DNA from: Lathyrus oleraceus | Taxonomy: Eukaryota; Streptophyta; Magnoliopsida; Fabales; Fabaceae | Direction of reading: 5' to 3' | DNA: 64,000 bases | NCBI RefSeq assembly: GCF_024323335.1 | Contig: NC_066581.1 | Location: 177,375,330 to 177,439,329, forward strand | Shown: positions 1-11,551 of the stretch, piece by piece | Numbering within the stretch: position 1 is the stretch's first letter | Layout: each line of letters opens with the position of its first letter | Notes under the pieces: generated by a model | What the model saw: the letters and a program-made list of their open reading frames with translations, nothing else | The model's database searches: none | Told to the model about the DNA's origin: nothing | Translations under genes and position numbers: made by a program

Positions 1-3000
1 TTAGAGTGGAGAGATGAAGAAGAAGGGCTAAGTCCTAAGGAAAACAAAAAGATGAGGGATAAGAAATGAAACCACACTAGGAGTTCCTCTCTTGAGATCA
101 TATTGATGATTCAAGTAGCTCCCATCCTTTGGAATAAGCAAGCACAAAGTATAAGCAATCAAACAAGTCTCATAAGAGATCCTCAGTGTATCTTGTATCT
201 TCCACTTGGATGAACATGGTAATGATCCTCCAATTAAGCTCAAATGGAAACTCCTAGTTCAAGAGCACACACATCAAAAGTTCCATGGGGTAAAACACTC
301 TCCTAACCAGAGACCAGCGAAACAACAAACTAATAGGGAGATTAAGACTCGAGCCTAATAGTTGTCATGCAATCAACATCCCTAAGTTGAGGTCTCTAAC
401 AAGAACTTAACTCACAAGTAAACAAACATCACACACTATATCCATATAAGAGGCTCAAACAATGGGTGGGCTTTAGTCAAGAGGGGTCATGTCAACCTCG
501 ACAAACAAGCCAAACTATAAAGGGTAATCTGTAGCTCTTAACCACTAACATTGAACGTTAGGGTGAAGCTGATCAAATCGGTAATGAGGATGAGACCTCA
601 TGCTCTTAACCATGGCCAGGGTGAGCTCATGACAAAGAAAGCGTGGGGATCCATAAAGTGGGATCCTTTTCCACTTGACAGACTCTGGACAAAGATCGGG
701 GGATTAGCTACTAATCCCTTTTATCCGTCAATTGCCTCTTCTCTTGGAGGTCTTATCAAATATAACAGATGCCTCTTCTTGGAGGTCTTTGAGCATAATT
801 TTAAACAAACACAAACAGAGCCTCTGAAGGAGGACTTGCCAGCAAAATGCTTGCCAAAACGGTGACAGGACTTCAGACTACATGAAGTAAGAAGCTAACT
901 ACCTGAGTGGTGTATCAACCATAATCCAATGCTCAAGCAAGAGCTAAAGCAAGCAAGCAGCTAAGGTACCTGTACAAAGACTAAACTGTTAGTACTTCAG
1001 TCATAAAACCAACAGACAAACAGTGAAACCCTCTAGCAATTACACAATTCAATGCATAAGTGCCCTAGCACTCAAATGAGCTCATCACATCAATTAAAAC
1101 CCTACAAAACAAAAATAGGTTAGTACTCAATGCATTTGCATCTCACAAGGAGAGAATAAACCCAACCATCAATGATGAGTATCCAATCCTGAAACAATAG
1201 ACAAAGTTAGTCTATATACATACAATCAACACAACAAAGCATAAAAAAAACAATGGCATGAGATGAATCAAATTATCACAAGCCTCAAACAGAACCATAT
1301 GAACCCCTAAACACCAATCACCATGGCCAAAGATCCACCATACTCCAAATATCATTCAAATGCTTCAAAAGCTCCAAACATATGCACAAAATGAGCTTCC
1401 AACTTAGAAAATTCATACCAAATCAGAAATGCATGCAATGACTTTGAGATTTTTTGTATAAGTGTCTCACGCCATGAATGTTCGAAATGCAAAAGATCAA
1501 ATCCAGAATGATGCAAATGCTATGTGAACAAAAATGCACCAATTCAATGTCAAAAATATGACACAAATTGTCACATTTATCTCTATGTGTCAAAAATGAT
1601 GATAACATGTGAGAAAAATTCCAAACCAGTGACAAAAAATTCATGTCACGTATGAATATCATGTGTGCAAAAAATTGGATCAGAAGGTTCAACATAGAGA
1701 ATTTCACAACACATTGAATACACTATATCAATTTGGCACCACATGGATTCAAAAATTCCCATCTAAAAATACAGACATCAACAACTCATGAATTTAGAAC
1801 CATAAAAAAGTAGACACCAATACAAAACTATGAAAAAAAATTGGGACTCATTTGGATCATTTTTGCATTTTTTATGAATTAAACAAAATGAGCAAAATAA
1901 TTGAAATAACATGGAAAATGGAGGGAAACAGAAATATTCAAATAAATCCAGAAAAATCATGAGCCACAGGATCTGGCGCGCTATCTGCAATCAATGGTCC
2001 AGGTTTAAACAATGAAACGCACCGTTTCACTAATTGACTCAGCATCCCAAGTCATCAGTCAGCGCATGCGTGGCTTCAGTCAAAGCAATCTCAACCAATC
2101 GTTCTCCCACGCATGCGGCCACCTGGATCCAACATCAGCAAAACCCTAGCACACGCAGACGCCAGAGCTACAGCTCCGGTCGTCTTCTCCGGCGAGCCAC
2201 ACGGTGGCGCCTCCACAAAAATTTCCAGAATCTCACGAGTCCTATACCGTTCGACTCGTCTTCTCATGCTGGATCCAAATCTCACATTGGATCATCCTAA
2301 TTCTCCCTATGTTTTGCAAATCGAAGCGAAGAAGTTTCCAGATCCAAAATTCCAGTCAACATAACATTCTCAAATCCCACTCAATTTCAATTCTAAACAT
2401 ATATTCATCATCTACACAATACGATCTACAAGTCTATGATAAAAAAACAGCAAAAGGAGAGATCGAAAATTGCATCACCTGGAAATGAAGACCTCTGAAA
2501 CCGCGATCTCTCAAGCTCTACTGCTCCAGATCAACCTCCTTGAACTTCCTTTGAAGCTTTGTGCAAAAAGCAATGGCTGAAACCACTTGAATATGCTTCA
2601 ATTTCCAAATTCCATCAACATGAGAATGTACATGAACTGCTCGAATTCTTGAGGTATTGCACCAAACAAATGATGATTCTTGATCAGTGAAGGATGAGGA
2701 TCAAGAATATGCAAGAATCTTTGAGGTTTGCGTGAGGAAAATGCAAATCGAAGAGAGAGAAAGTTGAGAGAGTTTCTTCAATTCTGATCTGAAATGTTAG
2801 TTCTTGCAGTTATGATTAGGGTTTTGCTATTTATATCCCTTGCTAATGACAATGCTAATCGCCTTTTCCATTTATTAATCATGATTAGTGAGATATGAAG
2901 CAATTTGTAAAAATGCAAAATGAGCTCATGTGCCCATAATACACGTGATCAGCTCCATGTTATGATTTTAATCCACTCAAGAACAACCAAGGGTCATGAT

Positions 3001-3975
3001 TTGAGGATCAATTTGCTTGCATCTTAAGCCAAGAATGAATGGTGAAGATTTACTTCAAAATGAACATGTGTGAAATAATGTGACCTTTGACCATGATTCC
3101 TTTGCACAATTGAGCCAAATGATGTTACTTTGAGATGCCTTGAACATGAGAAGCACTTTGCAAAAAGAATGAACCAATTTGAAGCATTACATCAAAAGTT
3201 ACGCCATTTTGAATTTTCATGCACACTTTGTGATCAAATGACCATAACTCCTCAACCATTCATCATATGGACATGAATTAGGACTTTTTGGAAAGAGGGG
3301 ACAAAAATCTACAACTTTCATGTTCACCAAAATCCATTTGAGACTTCTTTGACATTGACAAGTCAAGTTGAAAGTGGACCAAAACTTGCCAAATTTGGAA
3401 ACTTTGAATTATAGGTCATTTTCCATTTTTAGTAACTTTTGCCATGACCTTTGAATCTTCAAGATGGATGTTTAGAATGATGAATAGACCCTATTTGAAC
3501 ATGATTGAGGTGTCTCAACTCATTTCCCCACCTCATAGCACTCAGTTGGCTGCACAGTTGACTTTTGGTCCTTAGATGACCTTGAAATGTCTTGATTAAC
3601 TTGAGCCTCTACCACTTGGTGAAATTTCTTCAAAATGAAACCCTAGATCATGTAAGCTCTTTATGATAATCATGTGATCCTCATCCCAAGAAAATACCTC
3701 ATCTCTACACAAAGGATCTTCTTGAAGCTCTTGACCTGGTGATTGCTTAAGCTACAAACAAAAGATGTTAGTGACAAATTTTTATGCTTTTGGTTAGTAA
3801 ACAAAATGAGAAAAGCAATGATATACAATTCAAGCATGCTTGGTGATCTCAAACCACTCACAAGAGATCCCTACCCAAAGGGAAAGGGATCCAAGATGCT
3901 CAATGATCCTTGAGGCTATGCAATGCAATGTTATGATGCCATGAGGGATCTTAGGGACAAAATTGGGGTCTTACA
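1..3975 (-). mobile_element. Ogre element A, 3' LTR (partial, runs off left edge)
   Basis: The LTR begins, in element orientation, with TGTAAGACCCC at 3975 and runs leftward. The first ~250 bp align by eye with the LTR of element B at 42719. Base 1 corresponds to about 46.7 kb in B's LTR, so roughly 850 bp of LTR should lie outside the window. A TATA-like stretch on the minus strand lies near 2830. Several short ORFs inside are not conserved and are not genes. It ends an element whose 5' LTR (11552-14425) is of another subfamily. Confidence 0.85.
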
Positions 3976-3989
3976 GATGCCCCTATTTA
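3976..3989 (-). other. Polypurine tract of Ogre A
   Basis: Directly before the 3' LTR the minus strand reads TAAATAGGGGCATC and then TGTAAG. The same arrangement, with one changed base, precedes the 3' LTR of element B at 62416-62429. In LTR retrotransposons this purine-rich tract primes plus-strand DNA synthesis. Position and conservation support the call; the exact ends are inferred. Confidence 0.6.
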
Positions 3990-6596
3990 AGGTCATTCTA
4001 GCCGGAGAAGTGAAGGTTAAAATCTTCGTCTCGACGAGGTAGAATGGGCTTAAATAATAACAAAGAGACAAATTTTGGTCCCTAAGAGACCTCATAATGC
4101 AAATGTATGTATGCAAAACAAACAAACTCTGTGGGGATATGTGTCCACAAAGAAGAAAAGACATCCGGAGAAATTGACAATCCATAGGAGTAATACACTC
4201 ACTAGGGATAGAGACTCTGGGGACTCTCATAGGGATAAGAAGAAGAATAAAAAAAATGGGTGAGCAGGTCACGACTTGAAACTTGGGGAACAAAATCCCA
4301 AAGGGAGTAAACCTAATGGAAGGACATCGAGCTGACTCGAAGGTGCATGTGTTGGGGAATATGCCAACACAGCAAAAGGCGATCCACAACAGATATCTTG
4401 CTGGGGATGTCTAAAAATACTCTCCTGGGGAAGCAGCGGGATGAGGTGTTACCGGTTACTGGGTAACAAGCTCAATGAGACATGTGGTCTGATCACCGGT
4501 ATAAGGGTGAGAGAACAACAAACTCGGGAAGAATGAATATCTAAGACCGGTATAAGGGTGAGAGATATCAATCAACCAAATCATCTGAGGAAGACCTAAA
4601 AGGTATATCTCAACTCAGGAAAATCTGACTCCACAGGGGACCAAAGTCATAATAGGGAGCAAAAGGAAGGAACACCAGGGATACCGGTTACTGGGCATAT
4701 AATAGGTGACCAACCAAAGCGTGAATTGGGGAATATTCCCAAAACACTCATCATCCAAAAAGAGGGCAGAACGCAAACTCGATCATGGGATGGACATTCG
4801 ATTCCAAAACAGGGATACGAATCTTACTCAACTGGGGAAGAACAAAAGGCTTCGACCAAAGAGTGCATGAGATATATTATCTATTACCGCCGGAACATAG
4901 ATAATATACTCGCATGGAAGATTATCCACAACCGGTTACTGGGTTAATAAAGGATAAGTCGACCGAAAGAGAAAGGCATCGGGATACGAAAACTAGGTAT
5001 ATAATGATGACCAAACAAGGGGAGCAACAAACATCACCGGAAAACGGTAAATGAAAGAGGACCCGTTGGGGATAAAATTGCTTAATCAGAGCAGTTATCC
5101 AAAAGAAGGAGGGAATATCAATACCGAATATTGGATAATGATAACCGTCAAAGAGGGGATTACATCTACCGGATACTGGGTAGAAAACCACAGAAGAGTA
5201 ACCGTCATCAACTAGGATGAACAACAATGGTTAACTCTGCAAAGGGGGGAAAATAGGGTTTACAACTACCGGTATAAGGATAGAAAACCACAAACTCCGC
5301 TGGGGATAAGATGAATGATTGTCGATTAATGGGCAATTATTCAATTACCACAGGGAAACACCAGAGACAGTCACAAGGGGCCAATTTAGGATCAAACCAA
5401 AAAGGCAAACTGAATCGAGACTCATCCTAATGAGGATATAACTCAATAGGGAAACCCATCCCAATATATGTGTTGGGGGGAAACGAAAACAACCGTCTTC
5501 CACGAGGATATAACTCAGTGGGGAGTGCAGAAGGAAAGATAAACACTTTCTACTTAAGGGGCTGATTCTATATTGAGAGATCAGACACCGACATCTGCTT
5601 GGGGAATGTATTACCAACTAGCAGAGGATAACAAACAAAAGATATATGGCAAAAAATGCAATATGAATATCCAAATGTTTGAAGGTTATATGCACATTGC
5701 GTGATTTATGTATGATGAATGCTGACAAACAGACATTCTAACACAAACAGCTCCAAGGAGTAAGCACACAAACATCCGGTACTACATCTCAAGAGAGAAA
5801 GCCAGGTTCACCGAAGAGTATCTGATATGCCGGGGATCAGAGATACTAGGAAATCACAAAATCTTTGGGGGATGAATCATCAGTCAATCCGGCTGGGGAA
5901 AAAAGTTCATTGCACAGGCAGAAACTGCCACAAAAGCAACTCTACTGGGGAATCCATCTGAGGGAAATAAGGGGGAACTGGTGATCAAACACCAAGTACC
6001 AAACTTACCAAGGAAATCACACCTGCTGAGGAGAAAAGATCGCTCTTCCGCTGAAGGGGAGAGTGGTGAACATCTCAACAAGCATACCACTTGGGGATGA
6101 ACCATAAAAGGAGCTCTGGAAGAAGAAGATACAGTCATGCCAGGGATATGAACAAATGTCTTACCCTGTTGGGGATCATACCACCCTTGGGAGAGCACTG
6201 AGGATCTCCTAAGTATCCTTTTGTCATTGTGAATGTTCACTTTGTTTAAAAAACAAGTTATGAAAAATTCATTTATTTAAAACAATGATATTTTCTCAAT
6301 TAAAAAATGCAAAACATTTGTTGAAATAGAAACAAATAAGAGTGCAAATAATTGGATAAAAGGCTCAAATTCGTTTGGTGGAATGGTAGCCTGCAAATGG
6401 CAAGACCCCATAGATTTTTTACAAGTTGAAATTGGTGATATATATTGGAAAAGGGCTACATTAAACATAACAACCATTTCTCCACCAATTCTGAATTCGA
6501 TGTATTCTAAGCTTTGGTTGACGACGAATAAACAAGAATCTCTGACGGGTGACAGTTGTAGAACAAAGTCTTGTCAGGATGCAGTTACTTGCCAAA

Positions 6597-6767
6597 TCCC
6601 TAATTTTTGCCTAGATTACCCCAGGGTGAGGTACTCAATCTAGCGGGATACAAATATTCATTTTTTTATGTCTCTAACTTTTGCCTGGATCGCCCTTTCG
6701 GGTTTTCAATCCACCGAGACGCTCATTTTTGCCTAAGACGCCCTTTCAGGTTTTCAACTTAGCGAGC
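6597..6767 (-). ncRNA. Three tandem stem-loop units downstream of integrase (element A)
   Basis: Three units at 6721-6767, 6670-6720 and 6597-6648, in element order. Each has a closing stem (GCTC/GAGC, GTCTC/GAGAC, TCCC/GGGA) and an inner stem (CTAAG/CTTAG, GGATTG/CGATCC, CTAGATT/AATCTAG). Each has an unpaired AGGCAAAA segment 3' of the inner stem. Units 1 and 2 carry a CCY-GAAA-GGG hairpin, which is a GNRA-type loop. Element B has the same cassette at 57346-57528. This would be a structured part of the element RNA rather than a separate gene; function unknown. Confidence 0.6.
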
Positions 6768-6784
6768 TATTCTGTTTTTATTTT

Positions 6785-7999
6785 CTAGGTGAAGTATTTC
6801 TTGACTGCATCTGAATTCACAGGACGAGTGAAATCCTCCCCATCCATAGTTGTAAGTATCAAAGCACCGCCTGAAAAGGCTCTCTTAACAACATATGGAC
6901 CTTCATAGTTTGGAGTCCACTTGCCCCTGGAATCGGGCGCGAAAGACAAGACTTTCTTGAGCACGAGGTCACCCTCTCGGAACACACGAGGCTTGACCTT
7001 CTTATCAAAAGCCTTCTTCATTCTCTGCTGATACAATTGACCATGACACATGGCAGTCAATCTCTTCTCTTCTATCAAATTCAGCTGGTCATAACGACTC
7101 TGAACCCATTTAGCATAAGTCAACTTGGCTTCCATCAAGACTCTCATTGATGGGATCTCCACCTCTACTGGGAGTACAGCCTCCATGCCATAAACAAGAG
7201 AAAAATGGGTTGCCCCTGTTGAAGTGCGGACAGATGTACGATATCCATGCAAAGCAAACGGCAGCATATCATGCCAATCTTTGTACGTAACCATCATCTT
7301 TTGGATAATTTTCTTGATATTCTTGTTAGCAGCTTCAACAGCCCCATTCATCTTGGGTCTGTAAGGAGAGGAATTATTATGTGCTATCTTGAACTCACTA
7401 CACAAGTCTTTCATCATCTTGTTGTTCAAGTTAGATCCATTATCAGTAATGATCTTATCAGGCACACCATAACGGCATATGAGTTGATTCTTGATAAACT
7501 TCACGACCACCTTCCTGGTCACATTTGCATATGATGCCGCTTCAACCCACTTAGTGAAGTAATCAATTGCTACGAGAATAAATCTGTGTCCGTTGGACAC
7601 TTTCGGCTCTATCATGCCAATCATGTCGATTCCCCACATGGAGAAAGGTCATGGTGATGAAATCACATTCAGAAGTGTCGGAGGAATATGAATCTTATCC
7701 GCATAAATCTGACACTTGTGGCATTTCTTTACATATTTGCAGTAGTCAGACTCCATTGTCAGCCAATAGTAGCCTGCTCTCAATACCTTTCTAGCCATGG
7801 CATGTCCATTGGAATGGGTACCAAATGAACCTTCATGGACCTCAATCATCAACAGGTCTGCTTCGTCTCTATCCACGCATCTGAGCAGAACCATGTCAAA
7901 ATTTCTCTTATAAAGCACTTCGCCATTAAGGTAGAAACTGCCTGACAATCTTCTCAAAGTCTTCTTATCTTTCACAGATGCCCCAAGCGGATAAACCTG
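6785..7999 (-). pseudogene. Ogre A integrase (broken by nonsense codons)
   Basis: C-terminal part of the Ogre polyprotein, which would insert element cDNA into nuclear DNA. An HHCC zinc-binding module lies within 7700-7860 (HEGSFGTHSNGH, then CKYVKKCHKC). The catalytic core runs from WGIDMIG through DNGSN to the E in GAVEAANKN, so the D, D and E residues are all visible. The C-terminal part ends KKYFT. The frame is open from 6785 to 7639, interrupted by an in-frame TGA at 7646 and by a TAG near 8000 separating it from RNase H. Both sites are sense codons in element B, so these are point mutations and the protein is dead. Confidence 0.9.
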
Positions 8000-8002
8000 G
8001 TT

Positions 8003-10244
8003 CTAGAGGAAGCACTTGATGTCATAATACCATGGCTTATCATCTTTCACTTCTTCAACCGCAAATACATGAGCTGGTCTATCCAGGCGCATCACAGTGA
8101 TATTGGGAACTTCATTCCACAGTTTAACCACAATCATCGAAGCAAGCGTAGCAAGAGCGTCTGCCATCCGATTCTCATCTCGAGGAATATGATGGAAGTC
8201 AACCTCAGTAAAGAACGTTGAAATCCTCCTCGCGTAATCCCTATATGGAATAAGACCAGGCTGATTTGTCTCCCATTCACCCTTGATCTGATTGACAACG
8301 AGGGCCGAATCACCATAAACATCAAGGTGCTTGATCCTTAGATCAATGCATTCTTCCAATCCCATAATACAGGCCTCATACTCAGCCATATTATTCGTGC
8401 ATTTGAAAGTTAGCCTTGCTGTAAAAGGAATATGTGTGCCCTGAGGAGTAATAATCACTACCCCAATACCATTTCCATACTGATTTACAACGCCATCAAA
8501 CACCATACTCCATCTGGAACCATGCTCTGGCCCTTCATCGAGTGTAGGCTCATCACAATCTTTCATTTTCAAATACAAAATCTCCTCATCTGGGAAATCA
8601 TACTGAACTGACTGATAATCCTGAATAGGCTGATGTGCCAAGTGGTCAGCCAAGATACTACCTTTAATAGCCTTCTGAGCTCGATACTCAATATCATACT
8701 CAGATAACAACATCTGCCAACGGGAAATCCTCCCTGTTAAAGCAGGCTTCTCGAAGATGTACTTGATTGGGTCCATTCTGGATATCAACCAAGTCGTATG
8801 ATTTATCATATACTGGCGTAAGCGCTTAGCAGCCCAAGCCAAAGTACAACATGTCTTCTCAAGCATTGAGTACCGAGACTCACAATCAGTGAACTTCTTA
8901 CTCAGGTAGTAAATAGCATATTCTTTCTTTCCAGATTCGACTTGCTGACCTAGGACACAACCCATTGAGTCTTCAAGAACAGTCAGATACATGATCAAAG
9001 GTCTTCCTTCTACAGGTGGAGACATGCTTGGAGGTTCAGACAGATACTCTTTGATACTATCGAAAGCTTTCTGGCAATCCTCGGTCCAATCATGGGACTG
9101 ATCTTTCCGGAGGAGCTTGAATATCGACGCACATGTGGCAGTCATGTGGGATATGAATCTGGAAATATAATTCAAGCGGCCAAGAAAACCTCGGACTTGC
9201 TTCTCAGTTTTGGGCGCAGGCATCTCTTGTATTGCTTTGACCTTTGCAGGATCAACCTCAATACTTCTTTCGCTGACAATAAAGCCCAATAACTTGCCAG
9301 AACGGACTCCAAATGTACACTTGTTGGGATTCAGACGAAGCTTGTACTTCCTCAAATGCTGAAAAAGCTTCAACAAGTGCTTTACATGTTCCACTTTCGT
9401 TCTCGACTTAGCAATCATATCATCAACATATACCTCAATCTCCTTGTGCATCATATCATGGAACAAGGTGGTCATAGCTCGTTGATACGTGGCTCCGGCG
9501 TTCTTCAAACCGAAGGGCATCACTCGATAACAGAATGTTCCCCAAGGTGTGATGAATGTTGTCTTCTCCATATCCTCGGGTGCCATCTTGATTTGGTTAT
9601 ATCCGGAAAATCCATCCATAAATGAGAAGACCTTGAATTTAGCTGTATTGTCTACCATCATATCAATATGTGGTAGAGGGAAATCATCTTTCGGACAAGC
9701 TTTATTCAAATCTCTATAATCCACACACATCTGGACTTTTTCGTCTTTCTTAGGTACGTGCACAATATTGGCCACCCATTGAGCATATGTAGAATTCACC
9801 AGAAACCCCACATCAATTTGCTTATGAACTTCCCCTTTGATCTTCACTGCCATATCAGGATGAGTTCTTCTGAGCTTCTGCTTCATAGGCACGCACTCAG
9901 GCTTCAAGGGTAGGAAATGTTGCACAATATCTGTATCTAGACCCGGCATGTCTTCATACGACCAAGCAAAGACATCGACATATTCTCGTAGCAATTCAAT
10001 CAACCCCTTCTTGACAGATTCTTCCAGGAGTGCCCCAATCTTCACCTCTCACACACAATCCTCAGACCCCAAGTTGACTGTTTCCAGATTCTCAAGATGC
10101 GGCTGAATGATCTTCTTTTCATGCTCAAGTAGACGGGTAATCTCGTCAGGAATCTCTTCAACATCATCTTCTTCTGCCTCAAATACAGGGAATTCAAAAT
10201 TGGGAGATGGTGTTGGATCATTATGTTCAATGGGTTTGATCAAC
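8003..10244 (-). pseudogene. Ogre A reverse transcriptase, RNase H and second (aRH) RNase H
   Basis: Reverse transcriptase and two RNase H domains of a Tat/Ogre-lineage Ty3/gypsy element. After the intron the frame opens with LIKPIEHND. RT motifs include VDYRDLNKACPKDDFPLPHID, FSFMDGFSGYNQI and the catalytic YVDD at 9419-9430. A gypsy RNase H follows. The second, archaeal-like RNase H keeps its expected acidic residues: D in MVFDG, E in MAEYEA, D in VYGDSAL and D in RDENRMADAL. One in-frame TGA at 10046-10048 lies 65 codons in; otherwise the frame is open for 680 codons. The double RNase H places the element in the Tat lineage. Confidence 0.92.
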
Positions 10245-10510
10245 CTGCATAATGATTTTGGATATGAAAAGCTTTTTAGAAATCAAACAAGGCAAATCAT
10301 TATGCAGATGAAAAGATTGGTTTTATTCTATTTTTAGGGTTTTATGTGATCACCAATTTCATGCAAAAACAAAAAGGGAAAATAATTGGAAAAACAAACA
10401 TTTAACATGAATTTATTGAATGAAAATATCATTGTATTTATGTTGCCAACAATGTCATCACTTCTTCTTTTGGCATGAGAGAAGGGTTTTTTAAACAAAG
10501 TGATCATGAC
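10245..10510 (-). other. Ogre A intron between protease and RT
   Basis: GT-AG interval on the minus strand of 266 nt. The donor follows ...AAGTCAAC and the acceptor ATTATGCAG precedes GTTGATCAAACCC. Joining the two sides keeps the protease frame open into the RT frame, whereas the unspliced frame stops just inside the intron. Element B has the matching interval at 53599-53870. A spliced intron at this place is an established Ogre feature; splicing here is inferred from sequence only. Confidence 0.8.
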
Positions 10511-11523
10511 GTTGACTTGTGGATAACTGTAGGAATATCCACAGCGACCCAATTGTTGCAGACCCCTCCAGGGATGATGAAACTGTCAGAATCCTCTGTA
10601 TCTTCTTCCAAAACAGCAGCAACTTCTTCCTCCTGACCAGTGTGGATAAAACCTCCACTCTTGAACAGCCCTTTCTCATTGAAAACCCCAGAAGAAAAAC
10701 CTATGCCAGCCCGAGACTTATTGTCTTCTAGCTCAATCATTTTTCCTAGACCATCAGTTGCACCACACTCGATAGCCAATTTCGCATCTCTATAGGAAGT
10801 AAATGAAGGAATTCTTTTCTCAACAGGCTCAGCTATAGATAAAGCTTGGAAAGGAGTTCCAACTTCATCTTCAGCATCTATGTATGAGAAGGAAGACAAT
10901 TGGCTAACCAGGAAAATCTTTTCTCCCCCTACCACTACCAATTTCTTATTCTTCACAAATTTCAGTTTCTGGTGTAGGGTGGATGTCACGGCTCCCGCCT
11001 CGTGAATCCATGGTCTGCCTAAGAGACAGCTATACGATGGGTGGATATCCATAACCTGGAAGGTAATCTGGAAATCACTCGGTCTGATTTTGATTGGGAG
11101 ATCAACTTCCCCAATTACAGTCTTTTGAGACCCATCGAAAGCTTTCACAACTACCCCACTCTGCCTCATGGGAGGCCCTTGATAAGACAGTTTTGAAAGA
11201 GTGGATTTTGGAAATACATTTAACGATGACCCAGTATCCACCAGCATGTTGGACATGGCATCGTCTCTACAATACATGGATATGTGTAATGCCAGGTTGT
11301 GGTCTCTTCCCTCCTCAGGGAGATCAGAGTCATAGAAACTCAAATTGTTACAAGCAGTAATGTTTGCAACAATGCTATCGAACTGTTCTATAGTGACATC
11401 ATGATCTACATATGCCACATCCAAAACTTTATGCAGAGCCTCTCTATGTGGTTCTGAATTTAGGAGTAATGATAACACGGATATCTTGGATGGCGTTTGT
11501 AGAAGCTAGTCTACAACATTGTA
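10511..11523 (-). pseudogene. Ogre A end of gag plus aspartic protease (5'-truncated)
   Basis: Retropepsin-like aspartic protease that would mature the Ogre polyprotein. The active site DTGSS is at 11224-11238 in the context SNMLVDTGSSLNVFPKS. Downstream the conserved PSYSCLLGRPWIHEAGA block is visible. The frame is open from 11478 to the intron donor. Upstream it continues to 11523 but has an in-frame TAG at 11506-11508, and then meets a primer-binding site at 11525. ORF1 and nearly all of gag are therefore missing. The coding remnant begins at the codons for YNVVD, which lie deep inside B's gag-protease frame. Confidence 0.88.
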
Positions 11524-11524
11524 C

Positions 11525-11542
11525 TCCCCAACAGAGTCGACA
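11525..11542 (-). other. Primer-binding site of Ogre F
   Basis: On the minus strand TGTCGACTCTGTTGGGGA, ten bases downstream of the LTR end. It differs at one base from the site in element B. Ogre elements are known to prime from tRNA-Arg; the tRNA identity here is taken from the family. Unusually, protease-end codons follow after a single base instead of a leader. Confidence 0.75.
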
Positions 11543-11551
11543 CTTAATTTC

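Larger units (their letters stand above)
3976..6784 (-). repeat. Ogre A 3' region between integrase and 3' LTR
   Basis: Non-coding stretch downstream of the integrase stop. It contains many diverged copies of an ACCCAGTAACCGGT-like motif (for example near 4450, 4685, 4930 and 5165) and two copies of a motif reading ACCGGTATAAGGGTGAGAG on the plus strand near 4497 and 4549. Runs of GGGGA recur every few dozen bases. This matches the known hypervariable, tandem-repeat-prone 3' region of Ogre elements. ORFs here, such as 3931-4389, lack homology to element proteins. B's equivalent region is ~700 bp longer after subtracting its insertion. Confidence 0.75.

Noticed and set aside
551..865. 104-codon ORF in LTR A, and similar ORFs in LTRs F, C and B
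   Set aside because: Not conserved between LTR copies; LTRs of this size contain many chance ORFs.
3931..4389. 152-codon ORF across the A 3' region and LTR border
   Set aside because: It crosses the polypurine tract and LTR start and has no homology to element proteins.
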